A stretch of 64,000 nt of DNA. It comes from CAVQGZ01 sp942491665. Its GTDB lineage: Bacteria; Actinomycetota; Actinomycetes; Jiangellales; Jiangellaceae. Positions 54,001 to 60,798 of the stretch are shown in pieces (the first letter of the stretch is position 1; each line of letters starts with the position of its first letter). Both the position numbers and the translations under genes were made by a program. The stretch spans positions 310,001 through 374,000 of the forward strand of contig CALOBR010000020.1 of NCBI GenBank assembly GCA_942491665.1. Reading direction: 5' to 3'. The notes under the pieces were generated by a model that saw only the letters and a list, made by a program, of their open reading frames with translations, did not search any database and was not told where the DNA came from.

Positions 54001-55214
54001 TGGGCTGCGCTGATGGCCTGGTAGGCGGACACGCCGCGGGGCGGTCGCCGCTCGTGCAGAGCCCGGACGTAGCGGGTGAGCAGGTCACGGTCACCGGCCG
54101 ACACCCCGAGGTCGATGCCCGGGGTGAGCGTGGGGTCACCGGCGGGATCGGCACCCGGACGAGCAGCCGCGTCGATCGTGGACACGACTGTGCGCGCCAG
54201 CGCCGCGGTCGACAGCTGACCGTCGGACAGGTCGAGGGTGGCGCCCCCGAGCCCGACGGCAGCCAGGCGGCGACGCAGGCCACGCAGGCGGGGCGACGAC
54301 TCGGCGACGACGAGCACGCTGCGTCCGTCCGCGACCGCCTGCGCGCAGATTCCTGCCGCGACCTGCGTCGCTCCGGTTCCTGCCGGGGTGGCCACCGCGA
54401 GGGACGTACCCGCCCGGGCGGCGTGGAGCACGGACGCCTGAACGGTGTCCAGGTCGAGGGGCGGCGGTGCTGCCTCGGCCTTGCCCGCCGTGCTCGACGC
54501 TGCCGCTGGCAGCCCGGCCGATCCTGCAGCAAGGCCCACCAGGGGTCGCGACGCCACCATCGGGGCGTGGGCGCGCAGGTCGGCAGCCACGTCGTCGGCG
54601 ACCGGCGTCATCAGCCCGATCACGGCTCGGTGCGAGATGGCGAAGCCGTCGATGACGTGCGGCGGTGCCTGCTCGCGCAGCCGGTCGACAACCACCGGGT
54701 AGCGCAGGTCGCCGGACGGGTCGAGAAGGTCGGCCGGCGTGAGGCGCAGACCCAGCTGTGCGGCCATGGCGTCCAGCAACCGGGTGTTGAGCTCGGGCTC
54801 CCCCACGACGTGCAGCATCAGGTCGGGCTCGGCGAAGCCGATCGGCAACGCTTCCAGCCGACGCAGGATGATGGGCACGTTGGGGCGCCTGGTGCTGGCC
54901 GGGTCGCTCCACGAGGCCAACCCGGTCGCGAGGTAGCCGGCGGCGATGCCGTGCCCGGCCTCGAGCCGCCACAGCCGCTCGGCGAGCTTGGCCGCCGACC
55001 GGCTGGCGGTGGTGCGCAGAGGTTCGTGCGGGAACAGCCGCGACACCCGCACGGGCTCGCCGTCGATCAGCTTCTTGCGCAGCACCTCCTCGGCGGCGGA
55101 CAGGTCAAGCGTGCCGACCTTGAGGTCGCGAAAGCGCACCAGGGGGTCGCTCCCGCCGAGCGAAGCGACCTCGTCGGCCCAGCGCTCGATGGCTTCGGTG
55201 ATCTGCCCCGTCAC
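51003..55214 (-). CDS. DUF4011-helicase-nuclease-DUF3320 protein with degenerate active sites
   Basis: This 1403-residue protein has the full plan of DUF4011 SF1 helicases. An N-terminal DUF4011 (1-220: SLGGSDPLVRFRDLKVGTLDLS) is followed by an AAA_11/12 helicase core, a REase_MTES_1575-type PD-(D/E)XK nuclease (about 1120-1200) and a DUF3320 module (about 1275-1320). The active motifs are lost. Walker A reads TPAGTGATQ (Ala282 replaces Lys). Walker B reads VVVLDAQS (Ala for Glu). Motif VI reads SAVSTARRE instead of NVAVTRAR. In the nuclease, ALGFALEHP lacks the Asp and VETEGG has Glu for Asp. The late GDPAQPPP box survives. Composition and frame are normal, so it is a maintained pseudoenzyme. 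The GTG has GAGGGA upstream. Confidence 0.8.
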   Translation of the reverse strand: MTGQITEAIERWADEVASLGGSDPLVRFRDLKVGTLDLSAAEEVLRKKLIDGEPVRVSRLFPHEPLRTTASRSAAKLAERLWRLEAGHGIAAGYLATGLASWSDPASTRRPNVPIILRRLEALPIGFAEPDLMLHVVGEPELNTRLLDAMAAQLGLRLTPADLLDPSGDLRYPVVVDRLREQAPPHVIDGFAISHRAVIGLMTPVADDVAADLRAHAPMVASRPLVGLAAGSAGLPAAASSTAGKAEAAPPPLDLDTVQASVLHAARAGTSLAVATPAGTGATQVAAGICAQAVADGRSVLVVAESSPRLRGLRRRLAAVGLGGATLDLSDGQLSTAALARTVVSTIDAAARPGADPAGDPTLTPGIDLGVSAGDRDLLTRYVRALHERRPPRGVSAYQAISAAHSVAADQQSAVRISADSLAALDGAAMGRLRADLAEFTDLDGLLISATSTPWFGAIPQNAHEAEQMVALVDRLRTELLPTARDRAARAAAEVGMPAPSTVADLDSLAALLGDVMQVETVFARELWAEPVHRMAAAVTDRRTRRSLADGPGLRERRALRATTERLARPGTADDEARLAQTLATAADVLDRWAGAAHDNRLPRTGDSASGAVEAWSETSAALAALRTLHPQAVPEELDLAGVQARLATLAADAHWARRLPRLTAAAADLADAGFGPVVADLRERREAGETVTGESAVAVLDSVVAATLAEQIEDTDPVLADTSGSTLRETSQRWRQADAAASVTAADLARAAWGRRARAAATARPVQVRVLRDAVVGRGPATTRELLAGAWPTVLATRPVWLAGPLPVAAAMPLEVSFDLVVVLDAQSVALAHAIGVLARAEQVVVLGDPAQPPPSPTPLSVDTPDPRVTGQIPGAGVETPSLYAVLRDQLPSLDLPTRYGCRDARLQVAMPESRSGASPAVPPGASAAPPLVFRHVKQEMGTREQEESVDREVDEVVDLVREHVTGRPHASLAVLTLGRLHAGAVEAALARACLTDSALAEALGPDADEPFLLRPVDDLNGERRDAVILSVGFGRARDGRLLYRYGSLNRPGGLRWLTSAVSTARRELIVVSSVTASDLEPRRLAADGLRGLRQLLATAEGIAVEGADDPTAHPALAQRPLDPLERAIASRLYQAGLPVLSGAGCGALALGFALEHPGRPGRGVLAVETEGGTFASLDDVRDRERMRPEQLMRAGWSVYRVCVADWLRDPDAEVASITAAWRDSAALADALDAARNAPPPATDAQGGETPDEPEDGETDAASSPVPRPAIAVGRPAEAYPVADLVALAAWVEQRNPGLTEDDAVAALASEVGLAHPTGRSDTVLRRAVRTATIATTSGGLAQPDESAQGEEPTPPRLDAGSVIDDPLPTLAGGDEAERAAERAGEDAAREQWLNDERPPHH

Positions 55215-55293
55215 GACCGTCCCTCGACACCCTTCTGCGCCAGCGCTGCTGCCCGGTTGAGCCGGCCCGAGCCTAATGCGCCAGGCGGGTCGG

Positions 55294-56253
55294 TCAGTGC
55301 GGCACGGCCTCGCTCAACCGCTCGACGACGATCTGCGGAAGGATCCGGGTGATGTCCTGGTGGGTGAACAGCTGCGAGCCGCGGTGCAGGCAGGTGCCCG
55401 TGCCGCACGCCGTGCCCAGCCGAACCGCGTCGATCAACGGCAGACCCCGGGTGAGGCCGGCCACCAGGCCGGCAACTGTCGAGTCCCCCGCCGCGACGGT
55501 GCTGGCCACCTCGATCTTCGGTGGTCGCATGCGGGCCTCGTCGCCGGCCGCCGAGAGCACGTAGGTGCCCGCCCCGCCCAGCGACACGACCAGGCGCGGG
55601 ACGCCGGAGTCGACGATGCGCTGGGCGGCTGCGCGGTAGTCGAAGTCGGGGTCGTAGCCGTCCTCGTCGACCAGGTCGGCCAGCTCTTCTTTGCTCGGCT
55701 TGATCAGGTCGGCCTTCGACTCCACCGCGACACGCAACGCCTCGCCCGACCCGTCGAACACCAGTCGCGAGCGGCGGTGGCGGCACAGGTCGGCGATCTC
55801 GCCGACCAGGCCGTTGGGCACGCCGGGCGGGAACGACCCCGAGAGGACGATGTAAGGCGGGAGCGACTCGAACTCGTTGAGCCGGTCGAGCACCTGCCGC
55901 CACTCGTCCTCGGTCTGTGCCCCTGCCTCACCGACGATGCGGAAGTTGACCCGCTGGTCTTCGACGAAGATCGTGAGGCTCGGTCGGGTGTTGGCGTGGA
56001 CGGGTATCTGGTGAACCGGGACGCCCTCCGCGAGCAGCAGGTTCTCCAACGTGGCACCGGTGTTGCCCCCGAGAGTGACGATCGCTTCCACGGCCTCGTC
56101 GAGGCGTCGCAGAGCGCGGGCCACCTGGACTCCCCCGCCGCCGGGCTCGGTGGCGTCGACGCTGGCCCGCAGCTTCTCCTCGGCCATCATGCGTGGGATC
56201 GAGAGCGTGTAGTCCACGCTGGGCGACATGGTGATCGTGGCAACGGTGAGCAC
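55294..56253 (-). CDS. pfkB: PfkB-type hexose-phosphate kinase
   Basis: This is a ribokinase-family sugar kinase of 319 residues closest in pattern to phosphofructokinase PfkB and 1-phosphofructokinase. It starts VATITMSPSVDYTLSIPRM, then EEKLRASVDATEPGGGGVQVARALRRL (substrate loop). The anion hole and catalytic base are in STVAAGDSTVAGLVAGL, with AAGD in place of GAGD. IKPSKEELADLVD is also typical. The substrate is fructose-6-phosphate or a related sugar phosphate. The start GTG at 56253 follows TAGTTT by six bases. Confidence 0.88.
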   Translation of the reverse strand: MLTVATITMSPSVDYTLSIPRMMAEEKLRASVDATEPGGGGVQVARALRRLDEAVEAIVTLGGNTGATLENLLLAEGVPVHQIPVHANTRPSLTIFVEDQRVNFRIVGEAGAQTEDEWRQVLDRLNEFESLPPYIVLSGSFPPGVPNGLVGEIADLCRHRRSRLVFDGSGEALRVAVESKADLIKPSKEELADLVDEDGYDPDFDYRAAAQRIVDSGVPRLVVSLGGAGTYVLSAAGDEARMRPPKIEVASTVAAGDSTVAGLVAGLTRGLPLIDAVRLGTACGTGTCLHRGSQLFTHQDITRILPQIVVERLSEAVPH

Positions 56254-56259
56254 GGCAGC

Positions 56260-56265
56260 AAACTA
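56260..56265 (-). promoter_or_regulatory. -10 element of leaderless pfkB
   Basis: TAGTTT on the minus strand, six bases before the GTG at 56253, in the gap after the small gene upstream. Confidence 0.5.
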
Positions 56266-56306
56266 CTGGTGATGCCCGCCCACCGAAGGGGACTTCGCCA
56301 GTCCGC

Positions 56307-56651
56307 TCAGGCAGCGAGCACGACCAACGTCCTGATCTGCTGAGCCGCGTCCACCATGGTCATGGACCGAACCCCGTCCAGCGACAACCTCCGCACGTCG
56401 TGCGCGAGTGCGGCGGCCCGCTCGCGGGCGACTCCGCAGTTCCCGGCGGAGCTGGCCCACCAGATAAGGTCGAGCAGCTCGTCGAGCTCGGCTCGACGAG
56501 CGTCGTCCACGGATCGCTGGTCACGCAGGACGCCTCGCAGGCCCTCAATGGCGGCGTGCAGCCGGTCGATCGACGGGTCAGTCGTGGCGAGTCGGATCTG
56601 CGCGCGGCGACCGAGCCGGTCGAGAAAGTCACGGTCATCTTGAGTGAACAT
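56307..56651 (-). CDS. Hypothetical small helical protein
   Basis: I do not recognise this 114-residue protein. It is predicted to be mostly helical and soluble: MFTQDDRDFLDRLGRRAQ, then IDRLHAAIEGLRGVLRDQ and DDARRAELDELLDLIWWASS. A single Cys and a C-terminal RTLVVLAA are notable. The gene is credible because the ATG at 56651 has AAGGAGG at ideal spacing and an AT-rich promoter region with an inverted repeat follows upstream. It lies between pfkB and the response regulator, both on the same strand. Confidence 0.65.
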   Translation of the reverse strand: MFTQDDRDFLDRLGRRAQIRLATTDPSIDRLHAAIEGLRGVLRDQRSVDDARRAELDELLDLIWWASSAGNCGVARERAAALAHDVRRLSLDGVRSMTMVDAAQQIRTLVVLAA

Positions 56652-56665
56652 CAGCACCTCCTTAG

Positions 56666-56682
56666 GTAAACAAAAGTTTAAC
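56666..56682. promoter_or_regulatory. AT-rich inverted repeat upstream of small gene
   Basis: GTAAAC-AAAA-GTTTAAC forms an inverted repeat 15 bases before the 56651 start, in a GC-rich setting. TAAACT within it could be the -10 element, so a bound protein would block transcription. The adjacent response regulator is a candidate. Confidence 0.45.
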
Positions 56683-56736
56683 AGCGCCACGGGCGCGATG
56701 CCACTCGACGGCGCGGACGGCGAGCCGCATCCGCGG

Positions 56737-57402
56737 TCACGTCTCGACGAGCCGGTAGCCCATGCCGCGAACAGTCTCGATGCGTCCGGCGCCGATCTTC
56801 TGGCGCAGGTAGCGGATGTAGACGTCGACGACGTTGGAGCCGGGGTCGAAGTCGAACCCCCAGACGCGGTCGAGGAGCTGTTCGCGGGTGAGGACGTGGC
56901 CGGGGTTGCGCATGAGCACGGTGGCGAGGGAGAACTCGCGCGCGGACAGCTCGACGCGCTTGCCGTCGACGGTGGCCAGTCGGGTGTCGAGGTCGAGGGT
57001 GAACCCACCGCAGCGCAGCACCGACCCGTGGGGGGTGTCGGTCGTGTCGCGCAGGCGCAGTCGGATGCGGGCGAGCAGCTCGTCGAAGCTGAACGGTTTG
57101 ACCATGTAGTCGTCGGCGCCACCACCCAGGCCGGTGAGCTTGTCGGAGATCGTGTCGCGCGCGGTGAGGATGATGACCGGGACCGTGCTGCCGGCGGCGC
57201 GCAGTCGGCGCAGCACCTCGAACCCGTCGAGCATCGGTAGGCCGAGGTCGAGGATGACGAGGTCGACCATGTCTGACTGGGCCAGGTCAAGGGCGGTGAT
57301 CCCGTCGGTGGCGGTCACGGTGGCGAACCCGTGCCCGCGCAGGCCCTTCTGCACGAACGAGGCAATACGTTCCTCGTCCTCAGCGATCAGAATCTGGCTC
57401 AT
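56737..57402 (-). CDS. OmpR-family response regulator
   Basis: This is a 221-residue two-component regulator. The receiver domain has acidic residues in IAEDEER, the phospho-acceptor Asp52 in VILDLGLPMLDG, Thr in IILTARD and Lys102 in MVKPFSFDELLAR. The winged helix DNA-binding domain (125-221) has LSAREFSLATVLMRNPGHVLTREQLLDRVW and VDVYIRYLRQKIGAGRIETVRGMGYRL, which is diagnostic of OmpR/PhoB. Its start overlaps the histidine kinase stop by four bases, so the two form a pair. The target may include the inverted repeat at 56666. Confidence 0.95.
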   Translation of the reverse strand: MSQILIAEDEERIASFVQKGLRGHGFATVTATDGITALDLAQSDMVDLVILDLGLPMLDGFEVLRRLRAAGSTVPVIILTARDTISDKLTGLGGGADDYMVKPFSFDELLARIRLRLRDTTDTPHGSVLRCGGFTLDLDTRLATVDGKRVELSAREFSLATVLMRNPGHVLTREQLLDRVWGFDFDPGSNVVDVYIRYLRQKIGAGRIETVRGMGYRLVET

Positions 57403-58799
57403 CGCTGCTCCACGGGGGCATCCTGCACCGATGTGAGCGGCAGGTGGACCTCGACCTGGGCGCCGCCGCTGTCGGCGTGTCGGGCGGTGGCATGGCCGCC
57501 GTGCGCCGCAGCGATCGAGGCGACGATGGCCAGCCCCAGCCCGGTGCCCTCGCCGCGGGAACGGTTGCCGCGGGCGAAGCGCTCGAACAGCGCATCAGGG
57601 TCCTGGTCACCCAACCCGGGGCCGGTGTCGGCCACCCACACGACCGCGAAGCCGGCCTCGTGATGCCAGCCGAACGCGATGGTGTCACCCGGCGTGGTGT
57701 GGCGTACGGCGTTGGTCGCCAGCTGCAGCAATGCCTGGGTGACCCGCTCCGGGTCGGCCTCCACGACGAGGGCCGGTCCGGGGTGCACCGCCCAGTCGCG
57801 GTCAGCCAGGCCCCGCGCCTTGTCCAGGGCGCTGGGCACCAGCTGCGCGAGGTCGACGTGCTGGGGCTGGACGAAGTCGGGTCGTTCGCACTTCGCCAGC
57901 AAGATGAGGTCGTTCACCAGGCGGCTCATGCGGGCGACCTCGTCGAGCACAAGGTCGCGGGAGTCGTCGACGTCGGACGGGTCGTGGCTGTCCATCACCT
58001 GCAGGTGACCGGACACGATCGTCAGGGGCGTGCGTAGCTCGTGGCCGGCGTCGTCGAGAAAGCGGCGCTGGTCGTCGAACGCGGTCTCGAGCCGGTCGAG
58101 CATGCCGTTGAACGTGTACGCCAGCTCGCCGATCTCGTCGGACTCCTCCACGTCGAGCCGTTGGCTGAGGTCGGTCTCGCTGATGCGTTCGGCGGTGTCG
58201 CGTAGGTCGCGCAGCGGTCGGAGCAGCCGCCCGGCGAGGAACCAGCCGACAAGCCCGACGACAACCAGGGTGATCACGCTCGCCGTGGCGTAGGTACGCA
58301 TCTGCTCCCAGACCGCGGCGCGCTGAGGTCCCACATCGACCGCTGCGAGCAGCAAGCCGGCTCGCGGATCACCCTGGACCGACACCGGCAGCGCCGCCCA
58401 GCGCAGCGGGCCGGCGCTTCCTTCGACCTCGCCCAGCGAGGGCTGGCTGAGCCCGTCGACGGCTGCGAGCAAGGCAGGCTCGTCCTCGATCTGTGGTGGC
58501 TGGGACTCGCGAGGTCGGTAGACGACGACGCCCTCGATCAGGCCGGCGACATCTTGGTAGCGGTTCGGAACCTGGCGCGCGACTCCGGCAGCGATCGCGG
58601 CGTCGACGTCAGCCCACGGCTCCCCCGTGGCTGGGTCGACGTTCTCGAGGATGCCGCGAAACTCGGCGATCTGCGTCGTCAACGCGTCCGTGAGCGTCGC
58701 GTCCACTCGGGCCAGCTGGGTCACCGTGAGCTCGATGCCGGTGACGACCATGGCCAGCACCAGCAGCCCCAGCATCGTCGCCAGAACCTGCACACGCAC
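57399..58799 (-). CDS. Sensor histidine kinase
   Basis: This is a membrane sensor kinase of 466 residues. TM1 (VLATMLGLLVLAMVVTGIEL) is followed by an extracytoplasmic sensor of about 120 residues. TM2 (ATASVITLVVVGLVGWFLAG) leads to HAMP (LLRPLRDLRDTAERISETDLSQRL). The H box is LDDAGHELRTPLTIVSGHL with the phospho-His near residue 252. HATPase follows: LLQLATNAVRHT (N box), VADTGPGLG, FARGNRSRGEGTGLGLAI. I chose the GTG at 58799 (VRVQVLATM), which directly precedes TM1. The frame stays open to 58997 but would overlap the previous gene. The signal sensed is unknown. Confidence 0.92.
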   Translation of the reverse strand: MRVQVLATMLGLLVLAMVVTGIELTVTQLARVDATLTDALTTQIAEFRGILENVDPATGEPWADVDAAIAAGVARQVPNRYQDVAGLIEGVVVYRPRESQPPQIEDEPALLAAVDGLSQPSLGEVEGSAGPLRWAALPVSVQGDPRAGLLLAAVDVGPQRAAVWEQMRTYATASVITLVVVGLVGWFLAGRLLRPLRDLRDTAERISETDLSQRLDVEESDEIGELAYTFNGMLDRLETAFDDQRRFLDDAGHELRTPLTIVSGHLQVMDSHDPSDVDDSRDLVLDEVARMSRLVNDLILLAKCERPDFVQPQHVDLAQLVPSALDKARGLADRDWAVHPGPALVVEADPERVTQALLQLATNAVRHTTPGDTIAFGWHHEAGFAVVWVADTGPGLGDQDPDALFERFARGNRSRGEGTGLGLAIVASIAAAHGGHATARHADSGGAQVEVHLPLTSVQDAPVEQR

Positions 58800-58885
58800 C
58801 GATCCCCGGCCGTACCTGCGGCGGCGCGGGCTCGCTCCCGGCCCGGTGCCGTTGACGTCGCGGGAGATGTCAGACTTCGTCAGGG

Positions 58886-59248
58886 TCAGTCCCCGGTCTC
58901 GTCGCGCGCCGGCGCCGTCACCGCGCGCTGGCGCGTCGGTGTGGCGGGCTCGTCGAGCGGGTCGCCCGCCGTGGTGTCGCCCACGCGAGTGATCCACGAC
59001 GCCTTTCCGTCCGTGACCGGGGCGTCGTCCCCGTCACCGTCGCCGCCAGGGCCGTCACCGCTGTCGTCCTCGGTGGCCAGCTCGGTGGCGCTGTCGTCGC
59101 GCCGGGCGTCGGCATCGGTGGGGTTGGGCACGATCACCACCGACTCGCCGAGGTCCGGTGCGCTGGGCTGCGCGCCCGAGCTGCCAAGGGCCGCGACTCC
59201 CACCGCGATCAGCCCGGCGATGAGGGCTACGACGATGCGCCACACCAT
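58886..59248 (-). CDS. Small acidic membrane or exported protein
   Basis: I do not recognise this 120-residue protein. It has one N-terminal hydrophobic segment (MVWRIVVALIAGLIAVGVAALGSS) that could be a signal peptide or anchor. A highly acidic, Asp/Gly-rich low-complexity stretch (TEDDSGDGPGGDGDGDDAP) and a Thr-rich basic end follow. The ATG at 59248 has AAGGA nine bases upstream. It lies just upstream of the histidine kinase on the same strand, so it may be an extracytoplasmic partner of that sensor. Confidence 0.6.
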   Translation of the reverse strand: MVWRIVVALIAGLIAVGVAALGSSGAQPSAPDLGESVVIVPNPTDADARRDDSATELATEDDSGDGPGGDGDGDDAPVTDGKASWITRVGDTTAGDPLDEPATPTRQRAVTAPARDETGD

Positions 59249-59296
59249 GTCGATTCGTCCTTCCACGTGATGGATGAGTGTGTCAGCAGGCCGACG

Positions 59297-60181
59297 TCAG
59301 CGGCGTCCGGGACGGAAACCACCGAGCACCGGCTTCGGCAGACCGGCCAGCAGCGGCTCGAAGGCCTCCGCCAGCTCCGCGGCGCTCGGCCGGTTCTCCG
59401 GCACCCGGTCCAAGCAGGCCAGCAGGGGCTTGGCCAGCTCGTCGGGCGTGCCGTCGGGCAGCGGGCGCGGGTCGTCCATCAGCTGCGGCCAACGCTGCTG
59501 GACCGGCGCGTCCGGGTCGGTGACACCGTCCTCGAACGGCCGGTACCCGGCGTGCGCCTCGAACAACGTCGCCCCCAGCCCGAACACGTCTGCCGGCGGA
59601 CCAGGCACCCCGGAGTGCGGCGGGTCGGCCTGCTCCGGCGCCAGGTAGCGGTCCGTTCCCACCGTGTAGTCCAGGCGCGCGGCGACCTCGACCGGGCGGG
59701 CGATCGACAGGTCGATCAACCGGGGCGGGGCGCCCATGATGATGTTGGACGGCTTCACGTCCAAGTGCAGCACGTCCTCACGGTGCAGGTAGTGCAGCGC
59801 CGAGGCGACCTCGATGCCCAGCGGGAGGAGCTGCTGCGGCGGCAGGGGGCCGTGCCGCCGCAGCAGCGAGGACAACCGCGGACCGTCCAGGTGCTCCAGC
59901 ACCAGGTGCGGCCGGGGCCCGTCCTCGACCAGGTCGAACGCCCGCACCAGCACGGGGTGGTCCAGCGACCGGGCGAGCCGGTACTCCCGGCGGAGGCCTC
60001 GCAGCGCCCCCTCGTCGGTGACCTGGTCGGGCCGGATCACCTTCACCACCACCGGGCAGTAGCGGTGGTCGTCGAAGGCCAGGTACGCCTCGAACCGCTC
60101 ACCCCCGCCCAGCAGCCGCAACGCCGTCAGCGTGTCGCTGATCGGATCGCCCTCGGTGAACTCCCACGCCTGGTGCGTCAT
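59297..60181 (-). CDS. Atypical Ser/Thr protein kinase
   Basis: This is a 294-residue soluble Hanks-type kinase without a transmembrane or sensor domain. The N lobe has a Gly-rich LGGGERFEAYLAF and the ATP-binding Lys47 in VVVKVIR. The catalytic loop reads VLHLDVKPSNIIM (HLD instead of HRD; Asp141 and Asn146 kept). The metal motif is IDLSIAR instead of DFG. TDRYLAPEQA is the activation segment and P+1 loop, and ADVFGLGATLFEAHAG is subdomain IX. Catalysis is possible but unusual. GAGGATC precedes the ATG at 60181. Confidence 0.88.
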   Translation of the reverse strand: MTHQAWEFTEGDPISDTLTALRLLGGGERFEAYLAFDDHRYCPVVVKVIRPDQVTDEGALRGLRREYRLARSLDHPVLVRAFDLVEDGPRPHLVLEHLDGPRLSSLLRRHGPLPPQQLLPLGIEVASALHYLHREDVLHLDVKPSNIIMGAPPRLIDLSIARPVEVAARLDYTVGTDRYLAPEQADPPHSGVPGPPADVFGLGATLFEAHAGYRPFEDGVTDPDAPVQQRWPQLMDDPRPLPDGTPDELAKPLLACLDRVPENRPSAAELAEAFEPLLAGLPKPVLGGFRPGRR

Positions 60182-60225
60182 CTCAGTGATCCTCTACTCC
60201 CCGTCGCAGCTACTCAGCGCCGGCC

Positions 60226-60669
60226 TCACCGGGTGTCGTTGCGGCTGTTGTCATTGGTGCTGTTCTTGGTGCGGTCGCGGGTGAACTCCCCACCGTCCAT
60301 CGTCCAGTCACGGGTCAGGTCGAAGCGCGACTTGTCCCTGTCGCGGCTGACCGGTGTGACCCGGCTGTTCGTCTTGTCCCGGGTGTTGCGCGACTTCTTG
60401 CTCGCGGTGGCGTCCCGGCTGTCCCGCGACACACGCGACACACGCGAGGCGCGGCTGGGGGCCGAGGCACGCGACACCGAGAACGGGGTGAACTTCTCCC
60501 GCTCGTCGTCGTCCTCGTCGACGGTCGCCAGCAGCGTCACGCTCTCGTCGCGCTTGATGTAGGCCGGGTCTGCCGCCGTCGCCGCCGACCCCGGCACGAA
60601 CGCCAAGAAGCTCACGGCGAACAGGCCGGAGAACGTCGCCACGCCTGTCCGGATCATGGTGTCCCTCAT
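60226..60669 (-). CDS. Secreted Arg/Ser/Asp-rich low-complexity protein
   Basis: I do not recognise this 147-residue exported protein. A signal peptide (MIRTGVATFSGLFAVSFLAFVPGSAATA) is followed by a short acidic region. A tail of about 85 residues consists of short irregular repeats built on SRxSR, SRD and TRD units, such as SRASRVSRVSRDSRDATASK and TRDRTKNSTNDNSRNDTR. It should be disordered and strongly charged, able to bind anionic polymers. The ATG at 60669 has AAGGAG five bases upstream, strong support for a real gene. It lies upstream of the kinase on the same strand. Confidence 0.65.
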   Translation of the reverse strand: MRDTMIRTGVATFSGLFAVSFLAFVPGSAATAADPAYIKRDESVTLLATVDEDDDEREKFTPFSVSRASAPSRASRVSRVSRDSRDATASKKSRNTRDKTNSRVTPVSRDRDKSRFDLTRDWTMDGGEFTRDRTKNSTNDNSRNDTR

Positions 60670-60798
60670 GATGACTCCTTCTGTCTGTGGCGGCTCCCGT
60701 CGAGCCGCTGCTGAGAAGAGAGTCGCCCGCACACATGAGACCACCGTGAGACGCACATGAGAGGTCTTCTCATCACCGACGGCAGGGCGGTCGTAGGG

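Noticed and set aside
58800..58997. Longer start for the histidine kinase
   Set aside because: It would overlap the preceding small gene by more than 100 bases, and the added residues are Arg-rich without structure. The GTG at 58799 directly precedes the first membrane helix.
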